Origin: an uncultured Bacilli bacterium
GTDB taxonomy: Bacteria; Bacillota_I; Bacilli_A; RF39; UBA660
Reading direction: 5' to 3'
Length of the DNA stretch: 8,638 bases
Assembly: GCA_934101445.1 (NCBI GenBank)
Contig: CAKORQ010000028.1
Span: 1 to 8,638 of the forward strand
Each line of letters starts with the position of its first letter. Within the stretch, counting starts at the first letter, position 1. Below, in pieces: positions 1 through 6,988 of this stretch. Under the pieces are notes generated by a model. It saw nothing but the letters and a program-made list of their open reading frames with translations. It ran no database searches and was not told the origin of the DNA. The position numbers and the translations under genes are program-made.

Positions 1-24
1 GGCTATGTTAGGATTATTAATGTT

Positions 25-32
25 AGGAAGGG
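25..32 (+). promoter_or_regulatory. Ribosome binding site fixing the methyltransferase start
   Basis: AGGAAGGG lies 8 bases upstream of the ATG at 41. The reading frame is open further upstream, with other ATGs at 5 and 20, but neither of those has a visible ribosome binding site inside the window. The protein from 41 also begins where RlmI-type proteins normally begin. Confidence 0.7.
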
Positions 33-40
33 TTTTATCT

Positions 41-1246
41 ATGGAAAAATTAAATGTTTATATAAATAAGAAAGCAGAAGAAAGAGTTCTAAATAACCAT
101 CCTTGGGTCTTTGTAAGTGATATTACCAAGACTGATGAAGGTATTAAAAATGGCGATATCGTTGTCGTAAGAAATAGTAAGGATAAATTCTTAGGAAGTG
201 CCTTCTATAATAATAATTCTAAAATTGTTTTAAGAATTATAAGTAGAAATGCTAATGACACTTTTGATTATGATTTCTTTAAAAGAAGAATAGAGTATGC
301 TCTTAGTTACCGTATGAAAATAATGCCAAATGATTTAAATGCTTTTCGTCTTATTTACGGGGAAGCCGACTTTTTATCTGGACTTACGGTTGATAAATTT
401 AATGATTGTTTAGTTTGTCAAATTTTATCTTTAGGAATTGATGTTAGAAAAGATATTATATTAAAAGCCTTATATGATGTAACAAGCAAATATTTTAAGA
501 TTAGAGGTATTTATTTAAGATGTGATGTTGCCCTAAGAGAAAAAGAAGGTTTAGAAGAATATGTTGGTTGGTATGATAAAATACCGGTAACCTCTAAAGA
601 AACTACTACAGAAATTATCGAAAATGGTTTAAAATACCTAGTTGATTTTCAAGAAGGTCAAAAGACAGGTTTCTTTTTAGACCAAAAGTATAATCGTTTA
701 AGTATTAGAGCCTTAGCCCAAGATATGACTGTTTTAGATTGTTGTACGCACACCGGTTCTTTTGCTATGAATGCCGCCTTAGGAGGAGCCAAAAAAGTAA
801 TGGCTCTAGATATCTCTGAAAAAGCCTTAGAAGATGCGAAGAAAAATTTCTGGTTAAATAATTTAAACATCGATACTTGCTGTGCTGATCTTTTTGATTA
901 TTTGCGTACCTTAGTGGATAGCAAGAATAAAGAATATAATCTCATCATTCTAGATCCGCCAGCGTTTACAAAATCGAAAGATACCGTAAAAAGTGCTCTC
1001 AAAGGTTATCAAGAAATTAATTATTTAGCCATGAGGGCCTTACCCCGCGGCGGCTACTTAGCAACCGCCTCTTGTTCTCATTATGCTAGTGAAGAAGACT
1101 TTACTAAGGCTATATTTAGGGCCAGCGTTATGGCTGGAGTTACCCTAAGAGTAGTAAAAAAGGCCTATGCCGCTCCAGATCATCCAGAAATAATGGGAAT
1201 CCCGGAAACTAAATATTTAAAATTCTTTATTTTTCAAGTTATCTAA
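41..1246 (+). CDS. Class I SAM-dependent rRNA methyltransferase, RlmI/RlmQ-like (COG1092 type)
   Basis: Predicted cytoplasmic enzyme that methylates a 23S rRNA base using S-adenosylmethionine. From the ATG at 41 it has 401 residues, close to E. coli RlmI (about 396). An N-terminal PUA-like RNA-binding domain (about residues 1-75, with HPWVF near residue 20) is followed by the family segment FRLIYGEADFLSGLTVDKF. Next comes FQEGQKTGFFLDQ (203-215), then SAM motif I, VLDCCTHTGSF (231-241), motif IV DPPAF (D305-P307 and on) and motif VI SCSHY with Cys345, the position of the cysteine nucleophile in m5C enzymes. The family assignment is firm, the target base is not: E. coli RlmI makes m5C1962, whereas a Gram-positive relative, RlmQ/YwbD, is reported to make a 7-methylguanosine. 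No symbol is given for that reason. The SNF2 gene follows after 50 bases with no clear terminator between, so the two may be cotranscribed. Confidence 0.9.
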   Translation: MEKLNVYINKKAEERVLNNHPWVFVSDITKTDEGIKNGDIVVVRNSKDKFLGSAFYNNNSKIVLRIISRNANDTFDYDFFKRRIEYALSYRMKIMPNDLNAFRLIYGEADFLSGLTVDKFNDCLVCQILSLGIDVRKDIILKALYDVTSKYFKIRGIYLRCDVALREKEGLEEYVGWYDKIPVTSKETTTEIIENGLKYLVDFQEGQKTGFFLDQKYNRLSIRALAQDMTVLDCCTHTGSFAMNAALGGAKKVMALDISEKALEDAKKNFWLNNLNIDTCCADLFDYLRTLVDSKNKEYNLIILDPPAFTKSKDTVKSALKGYQEINYLAMRALPRGGYLATASCSHYASEEDFTKAIFRASVMAGVTLRVVKKAYAAPDHPEIMGIPETKYLKFFIFQVI

Positions 1247-1267
1247 GAAAAATAGTAATGATATTAT
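1239..1267 (+). promoter_or_regulatory. Weak candidate promoter for the SNF2 gene
   Basis: An extended -10, TGA-TATTAT, lies at 1259-1267. It sits 17 bases downstream of a poor -35 (TTATCT, 1239-1244), which overlaps the end of the methyltransferase gene. Matches of this quality are common by chance in AT-rich DNA, so simple read-through from the upstream gene is equally likely. Confidence 0.3.
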
Positions 1268-1296
1268 AGAAATTTTCAGAAAGAAATGGAGAAATT

Positions 1297-4200
1297 ATGG
1301 GAGTAGTAGAAAACATTCGTACTAAATACGGCGATTATTTATATTATCGAGCTATGTCAATACCAGAGTGGTATATCAAAAGAACTAAAATTGTTCAAGA
1401 TAATTTTGGTAATAAAAGTGTTGATTTTGAAGTTGACATCTTTTATAGCGGAAGTTTTAAAATAAATATTCAAGTAAATGAAGATGGTGAGGTTTTAAAA
1501 CATACTTGTACTTGTGATGATTATAAACAAAATCATATATGTCAACATATACTAGCCTGCATCTTAAAAAAGAAAAATGATTTCTTTACGGCTGAAGAAA
1601 TATCTTTACAAAAATCTAGAGATATCTTAAAAGGCTTTGTAACTAAAGAAGATACCAAAACAAATAAGGTCAAAGAAGAAATTGGGCTAGATATTGAAAT
1701 TGATTATCTTTTTAGCAACTATATTGTTAAACTAAAAATTGGTCAAAAAACTAAATACTCTATCAAGAATAAAGATAAATTCAAGGAATTTAGAGCGTGT
1801 TACTTAAACGGTGAAGACATGGTTTTAGGTAAAAAGTTAACATATAATTCCAATAATTATTTCTTTAATAATGAAAATACGAAAATAATTGAATATTTAT
1901 TTAATTATTCAGAAATTGGTCTTAATCGTTATGAAGTACTTGATGAACCTTTAAAACTAAATAATAGAGAATTTAGTGAATTATTAAAACTATTAGAAAA
2001 TAAGAAATTTGTTTTAGAAGATATCCCGGTTAATAAAATTGTTAATGGTTTTCCAACCGAATATCACTTAGAATATCAAAAAAATAAATATAAATTTTAT
2101 ATTGAAGACTTTGCCAATTTTAAAATAGTGGATAATGATAGTAACTACGTAATTTATAATAATACATTATATGTCTTAAAATTAGAAGATAAAAAAATAG
2201 TTAATGAATTTGCTCGTAACGAACTTGAAAGTCTAATTTTTGATAAGAAAAACTTAGATTTATTTAAAAATGGGCTTTTAAAGAAAACCATGAATACTTT
2301 AGAAGTAAGTGAAGATATTTCGGATATCAAGATTATTAAAGATAAAAAAATTAATTTATACTTTGATTTAAGCCAAGATAGTATAACGGCTAAAGTAATG
2401 TTAAAATATGGTGATAAGGAATTTAATTATTTTGATCAAGTTAGCGATATAGTAAGAGATAATGAGTTTGAAAGCCAAGTAATTACCGATTTAAATAAAT
2501 ATGGCTTTGTTGAAAATAAGAAAAACTTTATTATTACCGATATGGACAGTACCTATAACTTCCTCGATGCTGGTTTATCTTATTTTACCGAAAATTATAC
2601 CGTCTTTACTACCGAAAAAATTAAAAAATTAAAGATATTTAAAGACGTTAAAGTAAGATCTAACTTCTCTATAGGCAAAGATAATATTTTAGCCTATGAT
2701 TTTGCTATTGATAATGTGGATAATAAAGAAGTTGCTTCCTTACTTACGGCTATTAAAAGTAAAAAGAAATACTATCGTTTAAAAAGTGGCGATGTTATCT
2801 CCTTATTTAATAATCAAGACTTAGAAGATTTTGAGGCCCTAACTAATGATTTAGATATTGATAGTAAAGATTTAAAGAAAAAAAGCATTACTATTCCCAA
2901 GTATCGCGCTTTCTTTATTGAAAGTTTAAAAAATAATCGTTATCAAGAAATAAGTACTAATAGTAAATTTGATGAATTTATTAAAAATTTTAGTGCTTAT
3001 AAAAATGCTGATGTTAAATTTACCACCGCCGAAAACAAATTATTACGTGATTATCAAAAAGAAGGGGTAAAATGGTTATACACAATTTATAAATGCGACC
3101 TAGGCGGAATTTTAGCCGATGAAATGGGGTTAGGTAAAACCTTACAAGCCATTATTTTCTTAAGAAAATTGCTTCAAGAAAAACCCAAGGCTAAAATTTT
3201 AATTGTTTCCCCAACATCATTAGTTTATAACTGGGAAAAAGAATTTCAAAAGTTTGCTCCCGAACTTAAATATGTAGCAGTTGCGGAAAATAAGAAAAAG
3301 CGTCAGGAAATCATGCAAAATTTTGATAATTATAATATCTTTATTACCACTTATGGTTTGGTTCGTAACGATAATGATGAGTATGAAAATAAAAAATTTG
3401 AAGTTTGTATAATTGATGAGGCCCAAGCCATCAAAAATTATCAAGCTGGAATGACTAAGGAAATCAAGAAAATAAAGGCTCGTACTAAGATTGCCTTAAC
3501 TGGAACGCCACTAGAAAATTCTGTTTTAGAACTATGGAGTATCTTTGATTTTATTATGCCCGGATACTTAAATTCTATCGTTAGATTTAGAGAAGCCTAT
3601 GGTATTAAAGATGTAGATAAAGATTCCTTAAAACGTTTAGATAACTTAAATTATCAAATAAGACCTTTTATTTTAAGAAGAAAGAAAAAAGAAGTATCTA
3701 AAGAATTACCTGATAAGATTGAACAAATTGAGTATTTAGAAATGACCGAAACCGAAAAGGCCATGTATCAAAGTTTAGTTGAAGATACCAAAGAAGAAAT
3801 AGATAATATTATTGCCAGTGAAGGCTTTAGTAAAGCCCGCTTTAAAATAGTAACTTTACTTACTAGATTAAGACAATTGTGTATTTCCCCAGCTCTTTTA
3901 GATAAAGATTATAAAGAATCATCAGTTAAAATCAAACGTCTTTTAGAAATTGTTAAAGAATTAATTAAAGATAATCATAAAATACTAATTTTTAGTTCCT
4001 TTAAAAGTGCTGTTGAACTAGTAAAAACTCAATTAGATGCTGAATCTATTTCCAACTATGTAATTGATGGGTCTGTATCTGGTAAAGAACGGGTAATGCT
4101 AGTTGATGCCTTTAATAAAGATAAAACTAATTGCTTCTTAATAACCTTAAAATCCGGGGGCACAGGCCTTAATTTAACCAGTGCCGATATCGTAATTCAC

Positions 4201-4467
4201 TTAGATGTTTGGTGGAATCCTCAGGCTGAAAACCAAGCCACCGATAGGGCCCATCGTATTGGTCAAACCAAAAAAGTTACGGTTCTAAAATTAATTAATA
4301 AGGGAACAGTGGAAGAAAAAATAATTGAACTTCAAGAAAAGAAACGTATTTTAAGTGATAATTTAATTGAAGGTAAAAATACGACGACTCTTGATACCTT
4401 AACTGAAGAAGAATTAACTAATCTTTTAAGTATTGGGTATGAAACTGATAAAGAAAGTAACAATTAA
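1297..4467 (+). CDS. SWIM zinc-finger SNF2-family ATPase (DEAD/H-like helicase superfamily 2)
   Basis: A large ATP-driven nucleic-acid translocase of 1056 residues. An N-terminal SWIM zinc finger has the CxC...CxH ligands C71, C73, C82 and H84. A long, weakly conserved middle part (about 130-560) fits the bacterial SNF2-associated region. The SF2 motor follows in full: LRDYQ (583-587), Walker A DEMGLGKT (608-615), motif Ia SPTSL (638-642), Walker B box DEAQ (707-710), motif III TGTP (735-738), motif IV ILIFSSF (896-902), motif V SGGTGLN (953-959) and motif VI QATDRAHRIGQ (980-990) with arginines R984 and R987. All catalytic motifs look intact. The start ATG is preceded by GGAGA at 1288-1292. 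Bacterial SWIM-SNF2 proteins are widespread and mostly uncharacterised; remodelling of RNA polymerase (as RapA does) or of DNA-protein complexes is an analogy. I see no methylase or nuclease partner of a defence system beside it. Confidence 0.93.
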   Translation: MGVVENIRTKYGDYLYYRAMSIPEWYIKRTKIVQDNFGNKSVDFEVDIFYSGSFKINIQVNEDGEVLKHTCTCDDYKQNHICQHILACILKKKNDFFTAEEISLQKSRDILKGFVTKEDTKTNKVKEEIGLDIEIDYLFSNYIVKLKIGQKTKYSIKNKDKFKEFRACYLNGEDMVLGKKLTYNSNNYFFNNENTKIIEYLFNYSEIGLNRYEVLDEPLKLNNREFSELLKLLENKKFVLEDIPVNKIVNGFPTEYHLEYQKNKYKFYIEDFANFKIVDNDSNYVIYNNTLYVLKLEDKKIVNEFARNELESLIFDKKNLDLFKNGLLKKTMNTLEVSEDISDIKIIKDKKINLYFDLSQDSITAKVMLKYGDKEFNYFDQVSDIVRDNEFESQVITDLNKYGFVENKKNFIITDMDSTYNFLDAGLSYFTENYTVFTTEKIKKLKIFKDVKVRSNFSIGKDNILAYDFAIDNVDNKEVASLLTAIKSKKKYYRLKSGDVISLFNNQDLEDFEALTNDLDIDSKDLKKKSITIPKYRAFFIESLKNNRYQEISTNSKFDEFIKNFSAYKNADVKFTTAENKLLRDYQKEGVKWLYTIYKCDLGGILADEMGLGKTLQAIIFLRKLLQEKPKAKILIVSPTSLVYNWEKEFQKFAPELKYVAVAENKKKRQEIMQNFDNYNIFITTYGLVRNDNDEYENKKFEVCIIDEAQAIKNYQAGMTKEIKKIKARTKIALTGTPLENSVLELWSIFDFIMPGYLNSIVRFREAYGIKDVDKDSLKRLDNLNYQIRPFILRRKKKEVSKELPDKIEQIEYLEMTETEKAMYQSLVEDTKEEIDNIIASEGFSKARFKIVTLLTRLRQLCISPALLDKDYKESSVKIKRLLEIVKELIKDNHKILIFSSFKSAVELVKTQLDAESISNYVIDGSVSGKERVMLVDAFNKDKTNCFLITLKSGGTGLNLTSADIVIHLDVWWNPQAENQATDRAHRIGQTKKVTVLKLINKGTVEEKIIELQEKKRILSDNLIEGKNTTTLDTLTEEELTNLLSIGYETDKESNN

Positions 4468-4470
4468 GTT

Positions 4471-4514
4471 AAAAATCATAATTTACTTTAGGCTAGTAGA
4501 TTGTGATTTTTTTT
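4471..4514 (+). terminator. Rho-independent terminator after the SNF2 gene
   Basis: A 12-bp AT-rich stem (4471-4482 with 4500-4511, including one U-G wobble) encloses a 17-base loop and runs into eight Ts (4507-4514). It begins 4 bases after the SNF2 stop codon. The stem is GC-poor, so termination may be partial. Confidence 0.6.
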
Positions 4515-4569
4515 CCGTTTAATCCTAAATAAATTCCTCTTTGATTCTATTTGTTACGATTTGAAAACT

Positions 4570-4589
4570 TTTGCTTGACGATAAGCAAA
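4570..4589. promoter_or_regulatory. Inverted repeat over the -35 box, operator-like
   Basis: TTTGCTT (4570-4576) and AAGCAAA (4583-4589) form perfect 7-bp arms around a 6-base centre that includes most of the -35 element. This is where a dimeric repressor could block RNA polymerase. The repeat lies upstream of the predicted transcription start, so a role as an RNA hairpin is unlikely. No regulator gene is adjacent. Confidence 0.45.
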
Positions 4590-4603
4590 CTTTGTGGTAA
4601 AGT
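4575..4603 (+). promoter_or_regulatory. Promoter of the 136-residue gene
   Basis: The -35 TTGACG (4575-4580, 5 of 6 consensus bases) and -10 TAAAGT (4598-4603, 4 of 6) are separated by exactly 17 bases. TGG just before the -10 gives an extended -10. The predicted transcript starts near 4610, leaving a leader of about 35 bases. It is among the best housekeeping-sigma promoters in the window. Confidence 0.75.
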
Positions 4604-4609
4604 ATTACC
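4596..4609. promoter_or_regulatory. Inverted repeat over the -10 box
   Basis: GGTAA (4596-4600) and TTACC (4605-4609) form perfect 5-bp arms around AGTA, so the -10 hexamer lies wholly inside the repeat. It may be a second operator half or an accident of composition; its value comes from its position in the promoter. Confidence 0.35.
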
Positions 4610-4630
4610 CGTTTAGACGAGTTCTATAAC

Positions 4631-4639
4631 AGGGGGGAA
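4631..4639 (+). promoter_or_regulatory. Unusual G-run ribosome binding site
   Basis: AGGGGGGAA, with six consecutive Gs, ends 5 bases before the ATG at 4645. It differs from the A/G-mixed sites of the other genes (AGGAGG, GGAG, GAAGG) but can still pair with the CCUCC end of 16S rRNA. It supports the chosen start. Confidence 0.6.
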
Positions 4640-4644
4640 TAAAA

Positions 4645-5055
4645 ATGGGAACAGGAAATAATATTATTGACTTTGATGCGCTACAAAGAATAAAAATTGT
4701 AACAGAAGACTTTCGCCATGATAAAAATGTGGTCCTAGTTATGGGCGCAATAAAAGAAGAATTAAAAGAGGATTGGCTTTCGCTATATGATAATGAATTA
4801 AAAAAATATATTGCCAGTGGGGCTAGAGACCAAAGTTTTATAAATATGAAGGCTTATCTATTAAGTTTACTATTTAACTTAACTAGTGGTGTAAGTGTAG
4901 AAAAGGCTTGGACAATGTTTGAATGTTTAGAATTACCTGAAGAATATCAAAAAACTATTGCCGACTTAGCCATAAAATTTAGTCCTCGTGGTAAGGCTTT
5001 AAGACTACATATAATGAGAGAAAACGCCAGAAAAAATATCAAAGTTGCTCGCTAA
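4645..5055 (+). CDS. Uncharacterised 136-residue cytoplasmic protein
   Basis: I do not recognise this family. The protein looks soluble: there is no signal peptide, lipobox or convincing membrane segment. It appears mainly helical, with amphipathic stretches around residues 50-75 and 90-110, and has a basic C-terminus (KALRLHIMRENARKNIKVAR) that could bind nucleic acid or acidic partners. No zinc ligand set or enzyme motif is visible. It is almost certainly a real gene: it has a strong ribosome binding site, a well-spaced promoter and its own terminator, and its codon usage matches its neighbours. It forms a one-gene unit between the SNF2 and RDD genes, so the context says little about function. 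The inverted repeats in its promoter hint at regulated expression. Confidence 0.8.
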   Translation: MGTGNNIIDFDALQRIKIVTEDFRHDKNVVLVMGAIKEELKEDWLSLYDNELKKYIASGARDQSFINMKAYLLSLLFNLTSGVSVEKAWTMFECLELPEEYQKTIADLAIKFSPRGKALRLHIMRENARKNIKVAR

Positions 5056-5086
5056 ATATTTAGTTGGATAGTATATTTCTAAAATT

Positions 5087-5118
5087 AAGAAGTTTTATGT
5101 CTAAAGACTTCTTTTTTT
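5087..5118 (+). terminator. Rho-independent terminator after the 136-residue gene
   Basis: AAGAAGT (5087-5093) pairs with ACTTCTT (5107-5113). Three further TTT/AAA pairs form after a bulged G, closing a 6-base loop. Seven Ts follow at 5112-5118. It lies 32 bases past the stop codon and immediately before the next promoter. Confidence 0.8.
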
Positions 5119-5120
5119 GG

Positions 5121-5149
5121 TTGTTCTAAAAAATAGACAATGATATAAT
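5121..5149 (+). promoter_or_regulatory. Promoter of the RDD-lipoprotein operon
   Basis: A perfect -10 TATAAT (5144-5149), preceded by TGA (extended -10), lies 17 bases from a -35 of TTGTTC (5121-5126, 3 of 6). The strong extended -10 makes up for the weak -35. The predicted start is near 5156, giving a purine-rich leader of about 35 bases. Confidence 0.75.
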
Positions 5150-5190
5150 ATTTAAAGAAAAGAAAAAAAATAAAGAAGAAGGTATAAAAA

Positions 5191-6180
5191 ATGATAGATA
5201 AAAAATTGCTCAAAAGAATACTTGCTTATATAATTGATAGTACAGTAGTATTATTACTTACAATGCTAATTACTAATACACAGTATTTAAATCCCACGTA
5301 TGATACAGCCTTAGAAAGAAGCAACGAACTCCAAACCTTAAACACCAGTGATATTAAAATAGAACATTACTTACCCCTTTACTATAAAGACTCGGAAATC
5401 TCAAGTGGGGAGTATGATGATTTAATAAAAGATAATGAATACTTTGGGTATTTAGTAGTTGATGCTTATAGTGATAATGTTATAACCGAGGAAGAATATA
5501 ACTATATAATGGCTGAGACTAAAAAAATCTATAATGATAAGGCGCCCCAATTATATATGGTTACTCTTAAAGCCAATTGGTATTCTTATTTAGTTTATTT
5601 AGTCGTATATTTCTTCTATTTTGTGATTTTTAATATGATTACTAAGGGGATAACTTTAGGAAAGAAAATTACGGGTTTACAAATAGTTGGACTGGATAAT
5701 AAGGAAGTAATATTTGGAAAATACTTACTTAGAAGTTTAATCGCCTATGGATATTTTATCTACTTACTGGAACTTATCGTTCCTTATATAATTCCTCTTA
5801 AATATTTAATGAATGTCGTAATGGGTTTATCAGTAATTATGAATGTCCTTCAAATTATTGTTTCCGTAAGCGTTATTTCTAATGAAGATAATAGAGGTCT
5901 TCATGATATTTTAGCCAAAACTAAAGTCATTGATGTAAGAGAAAGTTTTCAAGATAGACTAGATAATATCAGAATAGTAAATGAAGAAAAGTCTAAAGAA
6001 TTAGATAATATTAATAAAGAAAAGGAAACTATTGAAGAAATTGTAAAACCGGAAGTAATAAGTAAAAATAAGAAAAAAACAGAAAAAAAGAATACTGTAG
6101 AGGCTAAAACAACTGAAATTGAACTAGAAAATACAGAAATTAAAGAAAATAAAAACAATAAGAATAAAGAGGAGAAGTAA
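5191..6180 (+). CDS. RDD-family integral membrane protein with long external loop and charged tail
   Basis: RDD proteins are small membrane proteins, mostly of unknown function; some are linked to transport or ion tolerance. The family pattern is visible: KRILAYIIDS with Arg9 and Asp16 in the first membrane segment (about 9-27), TKGITLGKKITGLQIV (151-166) after the second segment (131-150), Arg181 before the third (about 182-201), a fourth at about 205-228, then NRGLHDILAKTKVID (234-248), the usual closing motif. Two parts are unusual. A polar, acidic stretch of about 100 residues (28-129) lies between segments 1 and 2, probably outside the cell. A Lys/Glu-rich, probably coiled or disordered tail of about 80 residues (250-329) faces the cytoplasm. 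At 329 residues it is well above the family's usual 150-200. The start has GAAGAAGG 8 bases upstream. The lipoprotein gene begins one base after its stop. Confidence 0.85.
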   Translation: MIDKKLLKRILAYIIDSTVVLLLTMLITNTQYLNPTYDTALERSNELQTLNTSDIKIEHYLPLYYKDSEISSGEYDDLIKDNEYFGYLVVDAYSDNVITEEEYNYIMAETKKIYNDKAPQLYMVTLKANWYSYLVYLVVYFFYFVIFNMITKGITLGKKITGLQIVGLDNKEVIFGKYLLRSLIAYGYFIYLLELIVPYIIPLKYLMNVVMGLSVIMNVLQIIVSVSVISNEDNRGLHDILAKTKVIDVRESFQDRLDNIRIVNEEKSKELDNINKEKETIEEIVKPEVISKNKKKTEKKNTVEAKTTEIELENTEIKENKNNKNKEEK

Positions 6181-6181
6181 A

Positions 6182-6961
6182 ATGACAAAGATAAAAAGTG
6201 TGTTATTAGGATTACTAATTATTATATTATGTGGATGTAGTACTATAAATACAAATATGCAAGTTAATAAAGATAAGAGTATGAGTGTTACATATTTAAT
6301 TACTTTAGATAAAGAATATCTAGGTAACAAGACTTTCAACGAATTATTTAGTAGTAAAAATATAAATTACTTAAAAAACAATGGATATAGTGTTACTGAT
6401 TATGAAGATGAGGATAACTTTGGCTATAAAGTAAGTGCCAATATTAAAGATATTGATACTGTTAGTCAAAGTGATAATATTAAAATAAACTTGTATGATT
6501 TATTATATAGTGATATTCAAAATGAACTATACATCTTTAGTAGAGAAGAAAAAGTCTTAAAAAATAAATATACAGCTGATTTTTATGTAAATTTAACCGA
6601 TGCGCTAACTAATAATAGCAGTGTTTTAACTGATATGGTAGTTCCGCCTAAAGTAAGTTATGAATTTACTTTAAATTTACCGGAAAAATCTCTAAGTAAT
6701 AATGCTACGGAAGTTAGTGAAGATGGTAAAACTTTAAAATGGGAATTTGCTAATGTAATGAGCGGCACTAATAACATAAACTTTTCCTTTGAACTATATA
6801 ATAAACAAGCCTTAATGATTTTATATGTCTTTATTGGTTTAGTAATATTAATAATTTTAAGTATGATAGTTAGATTCTTCACTTGGATAAGTGATATGAC
6901 TAAAAAAGTTCAGAAAAGTTTCTTTGAAAGAGCCCAAAAGAAAATGGAAAAAAATTCATAG
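6182..6961 (+). CDS. Lipoprotein with C-terminal membrane anchor, LppM/DUF3153-like architecture
   Basis: The N-terminus MTKIKSVLLGLLIIILCGCS is a type II signal peptide. The lipobox is L16-C17-G18-C19, so Cys19 should carry the lipid after LspA cleavage. The ectodomain (about 20-209) is polar and beta-rich in appearance, with MQVNKDKSMSVTYLITLDKE near the start and LKWEFANVMSG (around W187) near the end. This layout recalls LppM/DUF3153 lipoproteins, a resemblance judged by eye only. A hydrophobic segment (about 210-230) is followed by a basic cytoplasmic tail of about 29 residues, so the protein would be tethered at both ends of its ectodomain. The ATG lies one base after the RDD stop. Its ribosome binding site (GGAG, 6171-6174) is inside the RDD gene, which implies coupled translation and a shared function at the membrane. 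The stop codon sits inside a terminator stem. Confidence 0.85.
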   Translation: MTKIKSVLLGLLIIILCGCSTINTNMQVNKDKSMSVTYLITLDKEYLGNKTFNELFSSKNINYLKNNGYSVTDYEDEDNFGYKVSANIKDIDTVSQSDNIKINLYDLLYSDIQNELYIFSREEKVLKNKYTADFYVNLTDALTNNSSVLTDMVVPPKVSYEFTLNLPEKSLSNNATEVSEDGKTLKWEFANVMSGTNNINFSFELYNKQALMILYVFIGLVILIILSMIVRFFTWISDMTKKVQKSFFERAQKKMEKNS

Positions 6962-6988
6962 GTAAAAATAAAATTCTATGAATTTTTT
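6949..6988 (+). terminator. Terminator hairpin overlapping the lipoprotein stop codon
   Basis: AAAAAATTCATAG (6949-6961) and CTATGAATTTTTT (6976-6988) are perfect 13-bp inverted repeats around a 14-base loop. The last bases are a T-run. The left arm contains the final Lys, Asn and Ser codons and the TAG stop. The arms begin with A6 and end with T6, so the hairpin could act in both directions. The stem has few G-C pairs, so its strength is uncertain. Confidence 0.65.

Noticed and set aside
1..69. C-terminus of an upstream gene in frame 1 (open from the edge to TAA at 67-69)
   Set aside because: Only 22 codons are visible with no recognisable motif, so a gene overlapping the methyltransferase start cannot be supported.
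658..870. Minus-strand open frame of 70 codons inside the methyltransferase gene
   Set aside because: It lies wholly antisense to a firmly identified gene, has no family motifs and shows no ribosome binding site; it is a codon-composition shadow.
1247..1277. Possible terminator between methyltransferase and SNF2 genes (GAAAA...TTTTC)
   Set aside because: The arms are only about 5 bp, the loop is long and no T-run follows.
4515..4615. CCGTTTA occurring twice (4515 and 4609) as a repeat
   Set aside because: Seven bases twice within 100 is weak and neither copy is placed consistently relative to the promoter.
5097..5129. Ten-codon open frame across the terminator of the 136-residue gene
   Set aside because: Its codons are the terminator loop, stem and T-run; there is no ribosome binding site.
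5949..6339. Two overlapping minus-strand frames that look like hydrophobic membrane proteins
   Set aside because: They are the complement of Lys/Glu/Asn-rich codons of the RDD tail and the lipoprotein start, which read as Phe/Leu/Ser on the other strand.
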